The translations under genes and the position numbers were made by a program. The notes under the pieces were generated by a model. The model was given only the letters and a program-made list of their open reading frames with translations, had not been told where the DNA came from and made no database searches. A stretch of DNA of 8,119 nt from Candidatus Rokuibacteriota bacterium (lineage in GTDB: Bacteria; Methylomirabilota; Methylomirabilia; Rokubacteriales; CSP1-6). This document shows positions 1 through 6,520 of this stretch, piece by piece; position 1 is the first letter of the stretch, and each line of letters starts with the position of its first letter. The stretch lies in assembly GCA_016179165.1 (NCBI GenBank), contig JACORX010000285.1, positions 1 to 8,119 of the forward strand. Direction: 5' to 3'.

Positions 1-83
1 ACCTTCGACAGCATGGCGGGAGCGAAGGGGCGCAGCGCTTGGAGCGCCTCGACGTCGTTCATCCCGGGTATCTGAGCGTCCAT
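1..83 (-). CDS. Start of a possible unidentified reading frame (3' partial at the left edge)
   Basis: From ATG at 83 the minus strand encodes MDAQIPGMNDVEALQALRPF, then APAMLSK, running off the window after 27 codons. Codon use (mostly G or C in third position) resembles the neighbouring genes. An internal ATG at codon 8 is an alternative start. A GAGG-like tract lies about a dozen bases upstream, which is weak. The peptide looks like a helical N-terminus but is too short to assign to a family. Separation by 174 noncoding bases suggests a different transcription unit. Confidence 0.4.
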   Translation of the reverse strand, partial: MDAQIPGMNDVEALQALRPFAPAMLSK

Positions 84-257
84 CTTGCTCGGTTTCGCCT
101 CATCCGGCCTTCGCACGGCCCCCCTGCGGCCTTCACCTACGGACGCAATCCCAGCGTATTCTATCACCACCGTCTCCCGCCCCGTTGAGTTGCCTCACCC
201 CCCTCTCGGGAGCAGGGGTGAAGTACGGGGCCACACAGACTGCGATTTCCCGGCAAG
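84..257. other. Noncoding gap between the operon end and the next reading frame
   Basis: 174 bases with no convincing gene. It holds a GC-rich hairpin at 195-221 and, reading toward the left edge, a weak -10-like TAGAAT with no matching -35 at 17 bases. I cannot assign a promoter. Frames open across this stretch look like GC-driven shadows of the VOC gene. Confidence 0.6.
195..221. terminator. Candidate hairpin (possible terminator or REP-like palindrome) after the VOC gene
   Basis: TCACCCC at 195-201 pairs with GGGGTGA at 215-221 (seven base pairs). After a small internal loop, CTC pairs with GAG around a TCGG loop. It lies 37-63 bases past the VOC stop, where an operon terminator would fall. 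No T-tract follows on either strand, so intrinsic termination is uncertain. The palindrome also resembles the TCACCCC-type repeats scattered between genes in many GC-rich genomes. Confidence 0.35.
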
Positions 258-1013
258 TTATTTTAGCGGCGATGCATCTCGGGCCTTCTCTTCCGTGAAG
301 ACGGCTCCGAGAACCGGGTGCGGGCCCTCCGGCAGCGCCAACGCGCGCGGGCTCGCCAGCTCGATCGCGATCGGGCCCTCGTTCTGGACCGGGTCGATGT
401 CCACGGCAAGCCGCAGGAACGAGCCCGGCCATCTGAAGACGAGACTGCCCCGCGGCCCGTCGGCCATCGTCCCCTGAAGCACCGTGCCCCATTGGGCCAC
501 GGCGCGCTCGCGCGACTGCGCGCGCATGCGGAGGCCCAGTAGCGTCGCGGGGGGTGGAGGCGAGGGTACTCCCCGTGGACGCGTAAAGCGGCGCGCGGTC
601 CCGTCAGCCGGGCCCGGTTGGGCGAACTGGACCACGATTCCGAGCGCCTGCTTGGGATGGAGGAAGGCCTGCGTCCACCCCGGGTCGGAGTCGTCGCGGC
701 CGACGATGCCGTAGCCCGCCCGCTCGGCGCGCGCGCAAACGTCGTCGAGGCTCGGCACCTTGAAGGTGACGTGATGGAAACCCGGGCCCCGCTCCGCGAG
801 AAATCTGTGGAGAAAGCCCGGCGCGCCGAGGGGCTCGAGGATCTCGATGCAGCCGCCGCCATCAAAGCGATAGGTGCCCCAGGTGTAGGGCCCGGATGGG
901 CCGCCGATGTCGGGCACGCCGCCCAGCTCTCCCGCGAGGAAGGGCGCCGCGTCGGCCATCTTCGGCATGCCGATGGCGATGTGGTCGAAGAGGATGCGCT
1001 CCAGCCGGTTCAC
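258..1013 (-). CDS. VOC (glyoxalase/methylmalonyl-CoA epimerase-like) family protein with C-terminal second module
   Basis: A 251-residue protein starting with GTG at 1013 in a GTGA overlap with the threonine aldolase stop. This start is needed to include the first strand (FDHIAIGMPK, His11), since the next Met (16) would cut it. Residues 1-133 form a classic VOC unit of paired beta-alpha-beta-beta-beta motifs: His11, CIEILEP at 55-61, GFHHVTFKVPSLDD at 78-91, and AFLHPKQALGIVVQF at 116-130. Candidate metal ligands are His11, Glu57, His81 and Gln129; the last replaces the Glu common in methylmalonyl-CoA epimerase. After a Pro-rich linker (SPPPPA), residues from about 147 (LLGLRMRAQSRERAVAQW) look like another, degenerate VOC half with LRLAVDI and GPIAIELASP. 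VOC enzymes epimerise, isomerise or cleave small acids; the reaction here is unknown. It is probably the last gene of the operon. Confidence 0.85.
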   Translation of the reverse strand: MNRLERILFDHIAIGMPKMADAAPFLAGELGGVPDIGGPSGPYTWGTYRFDGGGCIEILEPLGAPGFLHRFLAERGPGFHHVTFKVPSLDDVCARAERAGYGIVGRDDSDPGWTQAFLHPKQALGIVVQFAQPGPADGTARRFTRPRGVPSPPPPATLLGLRMRAQSRERAVAQWGTVLQGTMADGPRGSLVFRWPGSFLRLAVDIDPVQNEGPIAIELASPRALALPEGPHPVLGAVFTEEKARDASPLK

Positions 1014-2041
1014 CGAAAGACCGCCCGGGCCACGTCGAGAGCCCGCTCGATGCCCTGGACGCTCACGTCGAGGTGGGTGACGGCGCGTATGGTCCGAGGT
1101 CCCAGGGCGCCCATGCGGACGCCGCGGGCGAGCATCCGCTCGACGGCGGCAGGCGCATCGAGCGCGCCCGTGAGATCGAAGAAGACGAGGTTGGTCTCGA
1201 CACTCGCGGGATCGAGCGTGATACCGGGCAGCGTGGCGAGCCCTTCCGCGAGTCGCTTGGCGTTGGCATGGTCCTCGGCCAGTCGCTTGACGTGATGCTC
1301 GAGGGCGTAGACGCCGCCCGCCGCGATGATGCCCGCCTGGCGCATGGCCCCGCCCATCTGCTGCTTGAGCCGCCACGCCTCGGCAATGAAATCGCGCGAG
1401 CCCGCGATGGCGGCGCCGACGGGAGCGCCCAGCCCCTTGGTGAAGTCGATCCACGCCGAGTCGAAGGGCGCCGCCCACTGCTGGGCGGAGATGCCGGAGG
1501 CGACGACGGCGTTCATGAGCCGCGCGCCGTCCATGTGGGTCGAAAGCCCGCGCCGGCGCGCCACGTCGGTGACTGTGCGGACCTTGTCCAGCGGCCAGAC
1601 GGAGCCGCCGCCCAGGTTGGACGTCTGCTCGACCCAGGCGAGGCGGCTCCGAGGCATGTGGCGGTTGTCGGGACGGATGGTGGCCTCGAGCGTCGCGGCG
1701 TCGTACTGCCCTCGCGGGCCGTCGAGGGCCTGGACGTTGACGCCGGCCAGCGCGGCGGGGCCGCCGGCTTCGAAATGAATGGGGTGCGCCGTCTTGTGCG
1801 CCAGCATCTCCTCGCCGTGGCGGCAGTGGACGCGGAGCGCGATCTCGTTGCACATGGTGCCCGACGGCAGGAAGAGCGCCGCCTCCTTGCCGAGGAGCTC
1901 CGCGACCATCCCCTGGAGGAGATTGACAGTCGGGTCCTCGTGCTTCTGCTCGTCACCCACGTCCGCTTCGCACATGAAGCGGCGCATCTCCAGCGTGGGC
2001 CTGGTGACCGTATCGCTGTAGAGATCGACTTCGATCGCCAT
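1010..2041 (-). CDS. ltaE: Low-specificity L-threonine aldolase (PLP-dependent)
   Basis: A 343-residue fold-type I PLP enzyme that cleaves L-threonine or L-allo-threonine to glycine and acetaldehyde, and also acts on other beta-hydroxy amino acids, in the cytoplasm. It opens with the family motif DLYSDTVTRPT (6-16). His86 in TAHPIHFEAGG matches the residue that stacks on PLP, Asp171 and Arg174 lie in THMDGARLMNA, and the Schiff-base lysine is Lys202 in WIDFTKGLGAPVG. Length matches the E. coli LtaE family (about 333). The ATG at 2041 lies nine bases after the NIPSNAP stop and gives the expected N-terminus; no obvious Shine-Dalgarno precedes it. The TGA overlaps the GTG of the VOC gene. All key residues are present, so activity is likely. 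The symbol reflects family membership; related beta-hydroxy amino acid aldolases cannot be excluded. Confidence 0.95.
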   Translation of the reverse strand: MAIEVDLYSDTVTRPTLEMRRFMCEADVGDEQKHEDPTVNLLQGMVAELLGKEAALFLPSGTMCNEIALRVHCRHGEEMLAHKTAHPIHFEAGGPAALAGVNVQALDGPRGQYDAATLEATIRPDNRHMPRSRLAWVEQTSNLGGGSVWPLDKVRTVTDVARRRGLSTHMDGARLMNAVVASGISAQQWAAPFDSAWIDFTKGLGAPVGAAIAGSRDFIAEAWRLKQQMGGAMRQAGIIAAGGVYALEHHVKRLAEDHANAKRLAEGLATLPGITLDPASVETNLVFFDLTGALDAPAAVERMLARGVRMGALGPRTIRAVTHLDVSVQGIERALDVARAVFR

Positions 2042-2050
2042 CGGGCCGCG

Positions 2051-2668
2051 CTACTGCAGCGGCGAGAAGACCGACGGCATACAGATCTTCGTCGCCTGCG
2101 TGATCAGGGTGCCGGCCCCGCCGGGGGGCGGCCACAGCCCGTCGGCCCGCGCCTTGTCCCGCGTTGCCATCCGCCCATCCAGGCTCGGGTAGGGCCAGAT
2201 GTGCACGAACCTGTTCGCCGTGCCGAACTCGACGTTGCCCGCCAGCGCCAGCGGCGAGAGCCCGACGCGGCCCGGAAGCTTGGGCTCCCAGCGGTTCATC
2301 AGGTCGGGCAGCGTGCCCGCCTTTATCTCGTAGTACCGGAACTCGTAGAAGGGGCCGTGCTTGCCCGGCTTCGCCGTGGGCGCGAAGGGGAAGGGCACGA
2401 CGATCTCGGAGCTCATGCGCGTGATGAACTCCCGGATCTTGGGCGGCCAGTTGGCGTCCTTCGCGGCCGCGGCGCGGATCCGGCTCCGCTCTTCCATGCT
2501 CTCGTACTGCCAGATGTGGATGATCTCGTTGAGCGGCCCGATCTCGGTGTGGAAGAAGCCGAAGAGCTCGGAGTACTTCTTCCGGTGCTCGTAGGCCTAT
2601 CAGTAGCGCTTCTCGACCTCGGCGAGGCTGCCGGTTTGAAGGCCGTAGGTGCGGATCTCGTAGATCAT
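2051..2668 (-). pseudogene. NIPSNAP-family gene interrupted by tandem in-frame stops (TGA TAG)
   Basis: From ATG 2668 the frame reads MIYEIRTYGLQTGSLAEVEK, then RY, TGA (2602-2600), TAG (2599-2597), and resumes with AYEHRKKYSELFGFFHTEIG, staying open to TAG at 2051. Without the stops it would be about 205 residues, normal for bacterial NIPSNAP proteins. These have two ferredoxin-like (dimeric a/b barrel) repeats; here the first begins at MIYEIRTY and the second at GPFYEFRYYEIKAGTLPDLM. FVHIWPYPSLD and LWPPPGG near the end are family-typical. The biochemical role of bacterial members is poorly defined. Apart from two codons the reading frame, length and motifs are intact, so the lesion is recent, a base-calling error, or a substitution from a tract that once coded for two residues. 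The next in-frame ATG (2497) would lose most of the first repeat and has no ribosome binding site. The family call is secure; pseudogene status depends on read-level confirmation. Confidence 0.85.
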
Positions 2669-2676
2669 GCTGTGTT

Positions 2677-2683
2677 CCTCCTT
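2677..2683 (-). promoter_or_regulatory. Strong Shine-Dalgarno for the NIPSNAP gene
   Basis: The minus strand reads AAGGAGG followed by eight bases (AACACAGC) and ATG at 2668-2666. It is the only near-perfect ribosome binding site among the junctions inspected. It fixes the NIPSNAP start upstream of the tandem stops and suggests this gene was translated independently of its neighbours. Confidence 0.85.
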
Positions 2684-2699
2684 GGGGTAAGGGGTCATG

Positions 2700-2870
2700 C
2701 TGCTTCGGTGCAATGCCGATCTCGCGGAAGTAGCGCCGCGCGCCGGGGTGAATGAGATCGGGGCGCGGCGCCGCGGCGACGGTATTGGCCGCGGTGGTCT
2801 CGCGCGCCTGGGGCAGCCGGGCGCCGAGGACCGGCTCGCCGCCGAGCCAACTCGTGGGCGGCCAAGTCAC
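2700..2870 (-). pseudogene. Relic of the C-terminus of a TAXI-type TRAP transporter solute-binding protein
   Basis: Between the LLM stop and the NIPSNAP gene, one minus-strand frame encodes about 57 residues with protein-like character: RETTAANTVAAAP, then DLIHPGARRYFREIGIAPK. The HPGAxxYYxExG pattern is typical of the extreme C-terminus of TAXI-family binding proteins, which are about 320 residues and deliver substrates to TRAP transporters in the periplasm. Only the tail is present; upstream sequence is the LLM gene in another frame. About 49 of 57 codons end in G or C, as in real genes here. A GTG at 2870 forms GTGA with the LLM stop, but the frame has no stop at the family's usual end and runs on as a shadow to 1953. 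A TGA in a neighbouring frame at 2695-2697 sits exactly where the protein should end, which fits a small indel. Best read as a decayed remnant; a chance resemblance remains possible. Confidence 0.45.
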
Positions 2871-3787
2871 GAGCGAATGGTCCCACGCCCGAGGTCGACC
2901 AGGCGCTCCGCCGCCGTCCTGAGCAGACGCCAGGCGGGCTCGTGGCTTCGCGTTGCCTCGGGATCGTCATAGTAGGTGTCGAGCAGGACGTAGGGAGCGC
3001 CCATCGCTTCGAGCGCACGGAGGTCTCCGCGCACCTGCTCGAGGCTGCCCTGGCCGGCGCTGCGCTGGTCTTCGGGCAGGGGACCGTCGGAGAGCTGAAA
3101 CTTGATGCGCGGGCAGAGCGCCGGCACGGGCCGGCCTTCCTTCTCTGCGATCGCCTTGAGCTTGGGCAGGCCGGTATCGCGCAGCCAGTCCATCCTGATC
3201 CTGATCGGATGCCACGCGTCTCCATGGAGCACCGCGCGGCGGAGCGCGGCCTCGCTCGCGCCGCCGACCCATATCGGCGGATGCGGGGCCCGCATCGGCC
3301 GCGGCGCCGTCTGCACATCGGCGAAGCGGACGAAGGGCCCCTCGTAGGAAGCGACGTCCTGTGCCCAGCAGGCCTTGATCGCGCTCAGGTAGTCGTTGGT
3401 CATGGCGCCCCGCTTCTCGAACGGCAGCCCCAGCGCCTCGAACTCCTGCCTGGCCCAGCCCACGCCGACGCCGAAGATGAAGCGCCCGCCGCAGAGCTGG
3501 TCCACCACCGCCGTCGCGCGCGCCGTCTCGAGCGGGTGGCGGTACGGCACGATGATGACCGTGGTCCCGAGCTCGAGGCGGCGCGTGACGCCCGCGAGCC
3601 AGCCGAGGAGCGTCAGGGGCTCGTAGAAGGGCGCGGGATAGCGTCCTGCGACATCAGGCGTGATCGTCACGTGGTCGGAGGTCATGAGCAGGTGATAGCC
3701 CAGCTCCTCGACGAGGTGGGCCCAGGAGAGCAGCGCCTCGGGAGTCGCGCCCGGGCCGAAGTTGATCAGGTTGACGCCGACCTTCAC
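2867..3787 (-). CDS. LLM-class (luciferase-like) flavin/F420-dependent oxidoreductase
   Basis: A 306-residue single-domain TIM-barrel oxidoreductase of the bacterial luciferase-like family, using FMN or coenzyme F420 for hydride transfer or monooxygenation in the cytoplasm. Family hallmarks: MKVGVNLINFGPGATPEALL at the first strand, LLMTSDHV at about 33-40, LELGTTVIIVPYRHP at about 71-85, then FIFGVGVGWARQEFEALG and PPIWVGGASEAALRRA. Length and motif order fit the probable F420-dependent subfamily (TIGR03619-like), but the cofactor cannot be decided by eye. The start is GTG at 3787, inside a GTGA overlap with the stop of the YbaK-fold gene; MKVGVNL directly precedes the first barrel strand, supporting this start. 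No Shine-Dalgarno is visible, so expression probably depends on translational coupling. Its own TGA at 2867-2869 overlaps another GTG, which opens the transporter-like fragment. Confidence 0.92.
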   Translation of the reverse strand: MKVGVNLINFGPGATPEALLSWAHLVEELGYHLLMTSDHVTITPDVAGRYPAPFYEPLTLLGWLAGVTRRLELGTTVIIVPYRHPLETARATAVVDQLCGGRFIFGVGVGWARQEFEALGLPFEKRGAMTNDYLSAIKACWAQDVASYEGPFVRFADVQTAPRPMRAPHPPIWVGGASEAALRRAVLHGDAWHPIRIRMDWLRDTGLPKLKAIAEKEGRPVPALCPRIKFQLSDGPLPEDQRSAGQGSLEQVRGDLRALEAMGAPYVLLDTYYDDPEATRSHEPAWRLLRTAAERLVDLGRGTIRS

Positions 3788-4284
3788 GATGCGACCAGGG
3801 CCAAGCCGGGGACGACGCGCAAGTTCGGCAGGCGGCGCAGGGCGTCGGGGGCAAGCTTGAGCTTGGAGGAACGGCTGCCGCCTCCCAGGATGACGTAGTC
3901 GAGCGCCATGACGCGTTCGTCCACGTAGATCGAGAGGTCGGGCGGCAGGGCCAGCAGCGTCACGCCGCCGATCATCATGCCGGTGAGCTCCTGCGTCTCG
4001 TCCGCCGTGGCGAAGGAGACGCGCGGGACGTCCATCAAACGGCGCACGGTGTGATTGACGTCGAGCCGCGAGGTCGCCAGCACGAGGCAGGCACAGAACT
4101 TCTTCGGCTCCTTCTTCGAGGCGACGATGATGGTGTTGCCCGAGTGGTCGAGCGGCACGCCGTACTTCTCGCAGAAGGCCGCCGTGTCGGCGAAGTCCGG
4201 ATCGATCCGGATGACTTCGTGCGCCGCTGCCAGCCCCTCGAGGGCAGCCGCGACACGGGCTTCGATCTCTGCGTCGTCGGACAT
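3784..4284 (-). CDS. YbaK/EbsC-fold protein, deacylase residues altered
   Basis: A 166-residue protein with the YbaK/EbsC (aminoacyl-tRNA editing) fold. Visible blocks are SGNTIIVAS at 48-56, the LVLATSRLDVNHTVRRL stretch at 67-83, TGMMIGGVTLLALP at 101-114 and LGGGSRSSKLKL at 133-144. Active members remove misacylated amino acids from tRNA (YbaK: Cys-tRNAPro) in the cytoplasm. By alignment from memory, the essential Lys of YbaK (FKTLL context) corresponds to Asn50. The GxxxP loop reads G106-x-x-x-L110, with Pro and the following Gly lost. A subfamily already carrying Asn at the first site exists, but it usually keeps a TPxG loop. Editing activity is therefore doubtful; a binding or diverged catalytic role is possible. 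It sits 25 bases after the molybdoenzyme gene, and its TGA overlaps the GTG of the next gene. No clear Shine-Dalgarno precedes its ATG. Fold assignment is firm; function is not. Confidence 0.85.
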   Translation of the reverse strand: MSDDAEIEARVAAALEGLAAAHEVIRIDPDFADTAAFCEKYGVPLDHSGNTIIVASKKEPKKFCACLVLATSRLDVNHTVRRLMDVPRVSFATADETQELTGMMIGGVTLLALPPDLSIYVDERVMALDYVILGGGSRSSKLKLAPDALRRLPNLRVVPGLALVAS

Positions 4285-4309
4285 GCTGGTTTCGCGCGGG
4301 GCCGCCGGG

Positions 4310-6520
4310 TCAGGCAGGAGCGATCTCGACGAGGCAGGTGTTGTACGTCGGGGCGCCGCAAGGTGACGCGCGGTCCTCCGTCAGGACGTTGACGCACCCG
4401 CGCGTGTCGGTTCCGGACGGTCCGGGAGTGAACCAGGCGCCTTCCTTGATCGACACGACGCCGCGGGCGATGCGATCCGTCACGCGCGCCGGCACGATCG
4501 TCGCGCCGCGCTGGTTGAAGACGCGCGCCAACTGGCCGTCGGCGATGCCGCGCGCGGCCGCGTCCTCGGGGTGGATCCACACGTCCTGCCGGTCCACGCG
4601 GGCCAGCGTCGCCCGGTTGTCGTGGGTCGAGTGCGTCCGGGCGCGTGACTTGGGCGAGATCAGCTCGAGCGGATGGCGCGGGTCGGGCTCGTGAGGCGGG
4701 ATCCACGTGGGAATCGAGGGGATGCGGCCGAGGCCGTGCGGGTCGGGATTGGCCGCGATCGAGATCGAGTAGATCTCGATCTTCCCGCTCGGCGTCGAGA
4801 ACGGATGGCCCGCCGGGTCGCTCACCTCGTCGGCGAACGCGACCGGGTCCTCGGGCGCCGGAAGCCGCGCCAGCCCGCGCTCGCGGAATGCGTCGAAGTC
4901 GTCGACGTCCGTGCCGGCGCAGATCTCGCGGAGCCACTCGACGTCGTCCACGCGCTTGTAGCCTACAAGTCCGAGGCGCTCAGCCAGGTCGGCGCAGATG
5001 TCCACGTCGTTCCGGCACTCGTACATCGGCTGGATCGCCTGGCGCATGAAGATGGCGTAGTGTCCCGCCCCGCTCCAGGGCGTGTGGATGTCGCTCCGCT
5101 CCCAGAACGTGGTCGCCGGCAGGACGATGTCCGCGTAGCGGGCCGTCGGCGTCAGGAAATGATCGTGGACGACCATGAACTCGAGCCCCTCGAGCCCGGC
5201 GGTGATCTTGTTGACGTTGGGCGCCTGGTTGGCCAGGTCGCCGCACGCCGAGTAGACCATCTTGATGTCGGCGGGGTAGCCGCCGGTCCGCCCGCGGGCG
5301 AGCACGTCGGCCAGCAGGGTCGAGGCGACGCGCGAGTTGGCGGGGTTCGGTGGGGCGCCCAACCGCTTGATGCCGTGGTTGCGCGCGCCCCCGCTGCACC
5401 CGGAGTTACCGCCCGGGATGCCGATATTGCCCGTGATGGCGCAGAGCGCGTAGGCCGCCCGGTGGAACTGCTCGCCGTAGCCCGTGCGCCCTGGCGCGTA
5501 GCCGCAGTGGAGCGCGGCGGGCTTGAGCGTCGCGAAGTCGCGCGCAAGCCGCCGGATGCTCGCGGCCGGGACGCCCGTGAGCGGCTCGGCCCATTCCGGG
5601 GTTTTCGCAACGCCGTCAGAGAGGCCGAGGAGGTACGAGCGGTACGACGAGCCCGGCGGGGCGCCCTCGGGCAGGTGGGCCTCGTCGAACCCGAGCACGA
5701 GCCGGTCGAGGAAGGCCTGGTCGTGCCGGCCGTCACTGACGACGACCTGCGCCATCGCGATCAGCATGGCCGCATCCGTTCCCGGCCGGATCGGGATGTG
5801 CTCGTCGGACATCTGCACGCTCGTCCGCGTCGCGCGGGGATCGACCGAGACGATGCGGACGCCGCGCTCGTGAGCCCAGCGCAAGTATTGAGGATTGTTC
5901 GTGCCGAAGGTGCCGTCGGCGGGGCTCCAGCCCCAGAGGATCATGAGGCGCGAGTTGACGTAGTCGGTGGGCTCGCGCCCAGAGAACTTGCAGTCCGCTT
6001 TCGGGCCGTAGGTGTGGCGCAGGGCGAAGATCTCGGCCTCGTTGGACAGGTTCGACCACAGCTCGGTGCAGCCGCCGAAGAGGTGCAGGAGCCGCTGGAT
6101 GGCGGCGCGGTTGTGGAGGACGGCCGTGTTGCCGGAGCGCGAGCAGTCGAGGATGGCCGCGGGCCCGTAGGCGTCGCGGATCCGCAGCATCTGCGCGGCA
6201 ACCTCGTCGAGGGCGTCGTCCCACGAGACGCGCTCGTAGGCGCCCGAGCCCCGCGGGCCCACGCGGCGCAGGGGATGCCGCAGCCGGTCGGGGTGATTGA
6301 CGCGGTCCGCGGCGCCGAAGCCGCGCGCGCAGGCCGTGAGCGGCGGCATCTCAAAGGTCCACTTTCGCGGGTCGGTGCTGATGCGCACGATCCGCCCATC
6401 CTTGACGTGGGCGTTGACCACGCAGCGCCCGCCGCAGTTGTGCCCACAGGTGCTGGTGACAACGTCTTCGCCCGGGGCGCCCGCTTCGCGCGCCGCCTCG
6501 TAGATGGTCGTTGCTCTCAT
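4310..6520 (-). CDS. Molybdopterin oxidoreductase, DMSO reductase family (DmsA-like catalytic subunit)
   Basis: A 736-residue Mo-bis-PGD enzyme of the DMSO reductase family, catalysing an oxygen-atom or electron transfer to a substrate I cannot identify. The N-terminal [4Fe-4S] motif is C25-x3-C29-x3-C33-x30-C64 (TSTCGHNCGGRC, then TACARG). The main molybdopterin domain follows, with MILWGWSPADGTFG, VSVDPRATRTS, the RPGTDAAMLIAMAQ stretch and ARYADIVLPATTFWER. The C-terminal cofactor-binding domain ends GCVNVLTEDRASP..., as in DmsA-type proteins. By position, Ser159 in NLSNEAE is the best candidate Mo ligand; this is inferred. No twin-arginine signal precedes the first Cys, so the enzyme is probably cytoplasmic, unlike exported DmsA. 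No iron-sulfur electron-transfer subunit or membrane anchor follows it. The start ATG shares one base with the upstream stop (TGATG), implying translational coupling to the CoxL-like gene. Alternatives: another DMSO-reductase subfamily, such as a formate dehydrogenase-like or hydroxylase-type enzyme. Confidence 0.93.
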   Translation of the reverse strand: MRATTIYEAAREAGAPGEDVVTSTCGHNCGGRCVVNAHVKDGRIVRISTDPRKWTFEMPPLTACARGFGAADRVNHPDRLRHPLRRVGPRGSGAYERVSWDDALDEVAAQMLRIRDAYGPAAILDCSRSGNTAVLHNRAAIQRLLHLFGGCTELWSNLSNEAEIFALRHTYGPKADCKFSGREPTDYVNSRLMILWGWSPADGTFGTNNPQYLRWAHERGVRIVSVDPRATRTSVQMSDEHIPIRPGTDAAMLIAMAQVVVSDGRHDQAFLDRLVLGFDEAHLPEGAPPGSSYRSYLLGLSDGVAKTPEWAEPLTGVPAASIRRLARDFATLKPAALHCGYAPGRTGYGEQFHRAAYALCAITGNIGIPGGNSGCSGGARNHGIKRLGAPPNPANSRVASTLLADVLARGRTGGYPADIKMVYSACGDLANQAPNVNKITAGLEGLEFMVVHDHFLTPTARYADIVLPATTFWERSDIHTPWSGAGHYAIFMRQAIQPMYECRNDVDICADLAERLGLVGYKRVDDVEWLREICAGTDVDDFDAFRERGLARLPAPEDPVAFADEVSDPAGHPFSTPSGKIEIYSISIAANPDPHGLGRIPSIPTWIPPHEPDPRHPLELISPKSRARTHSTHDNRATLARVDRQDVWIHPEDAAARGIADGQLARVFNQRGATIVPARVTDRIARGVVSIKEGAWFTPGPSGTDTRGCVNVLTEDRASPCGAPTYNTCLVEIAPA

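Noticed and set aside
110..170. Promoter for the left-edge frame based on TAGAAT
   Set aside because: No -35 element at proper spacing; a single -10-like hexamer is not enough.
1014..1853. N-terminal extension of the VOC protein into the aldolase gene (in-frame to 1853)
   Set aside because: The extra ~280 residues are an Arg/Pro-rich shadow of the aldolase; the VOC fold begins right after the GTG at 1013.
2597..2602. Selenocysteine or pyrrolysine insertion at the NIPSNAP stops
   Set aside because: TGA is followed at once by TAG, which would need two different recoding systems side by side, and the family has no Sec or Pyl at this site.
896..2755. Plus-strand open frame of 619 codons
   Set aside because: It runs antisense across the threonine aldolase and NIPSNAP genes and parts of the VOC gene and transporter relic, with no family motifs. 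GC-rich shadow.
1953..2870. A 305-codon minus-strand frame from GTG 2870 as one real gene
   Set aside because: Only its first ~57 codons look protein-like; the rest is an out-of-frame reading of the NIPSNAP and aldolase genes.
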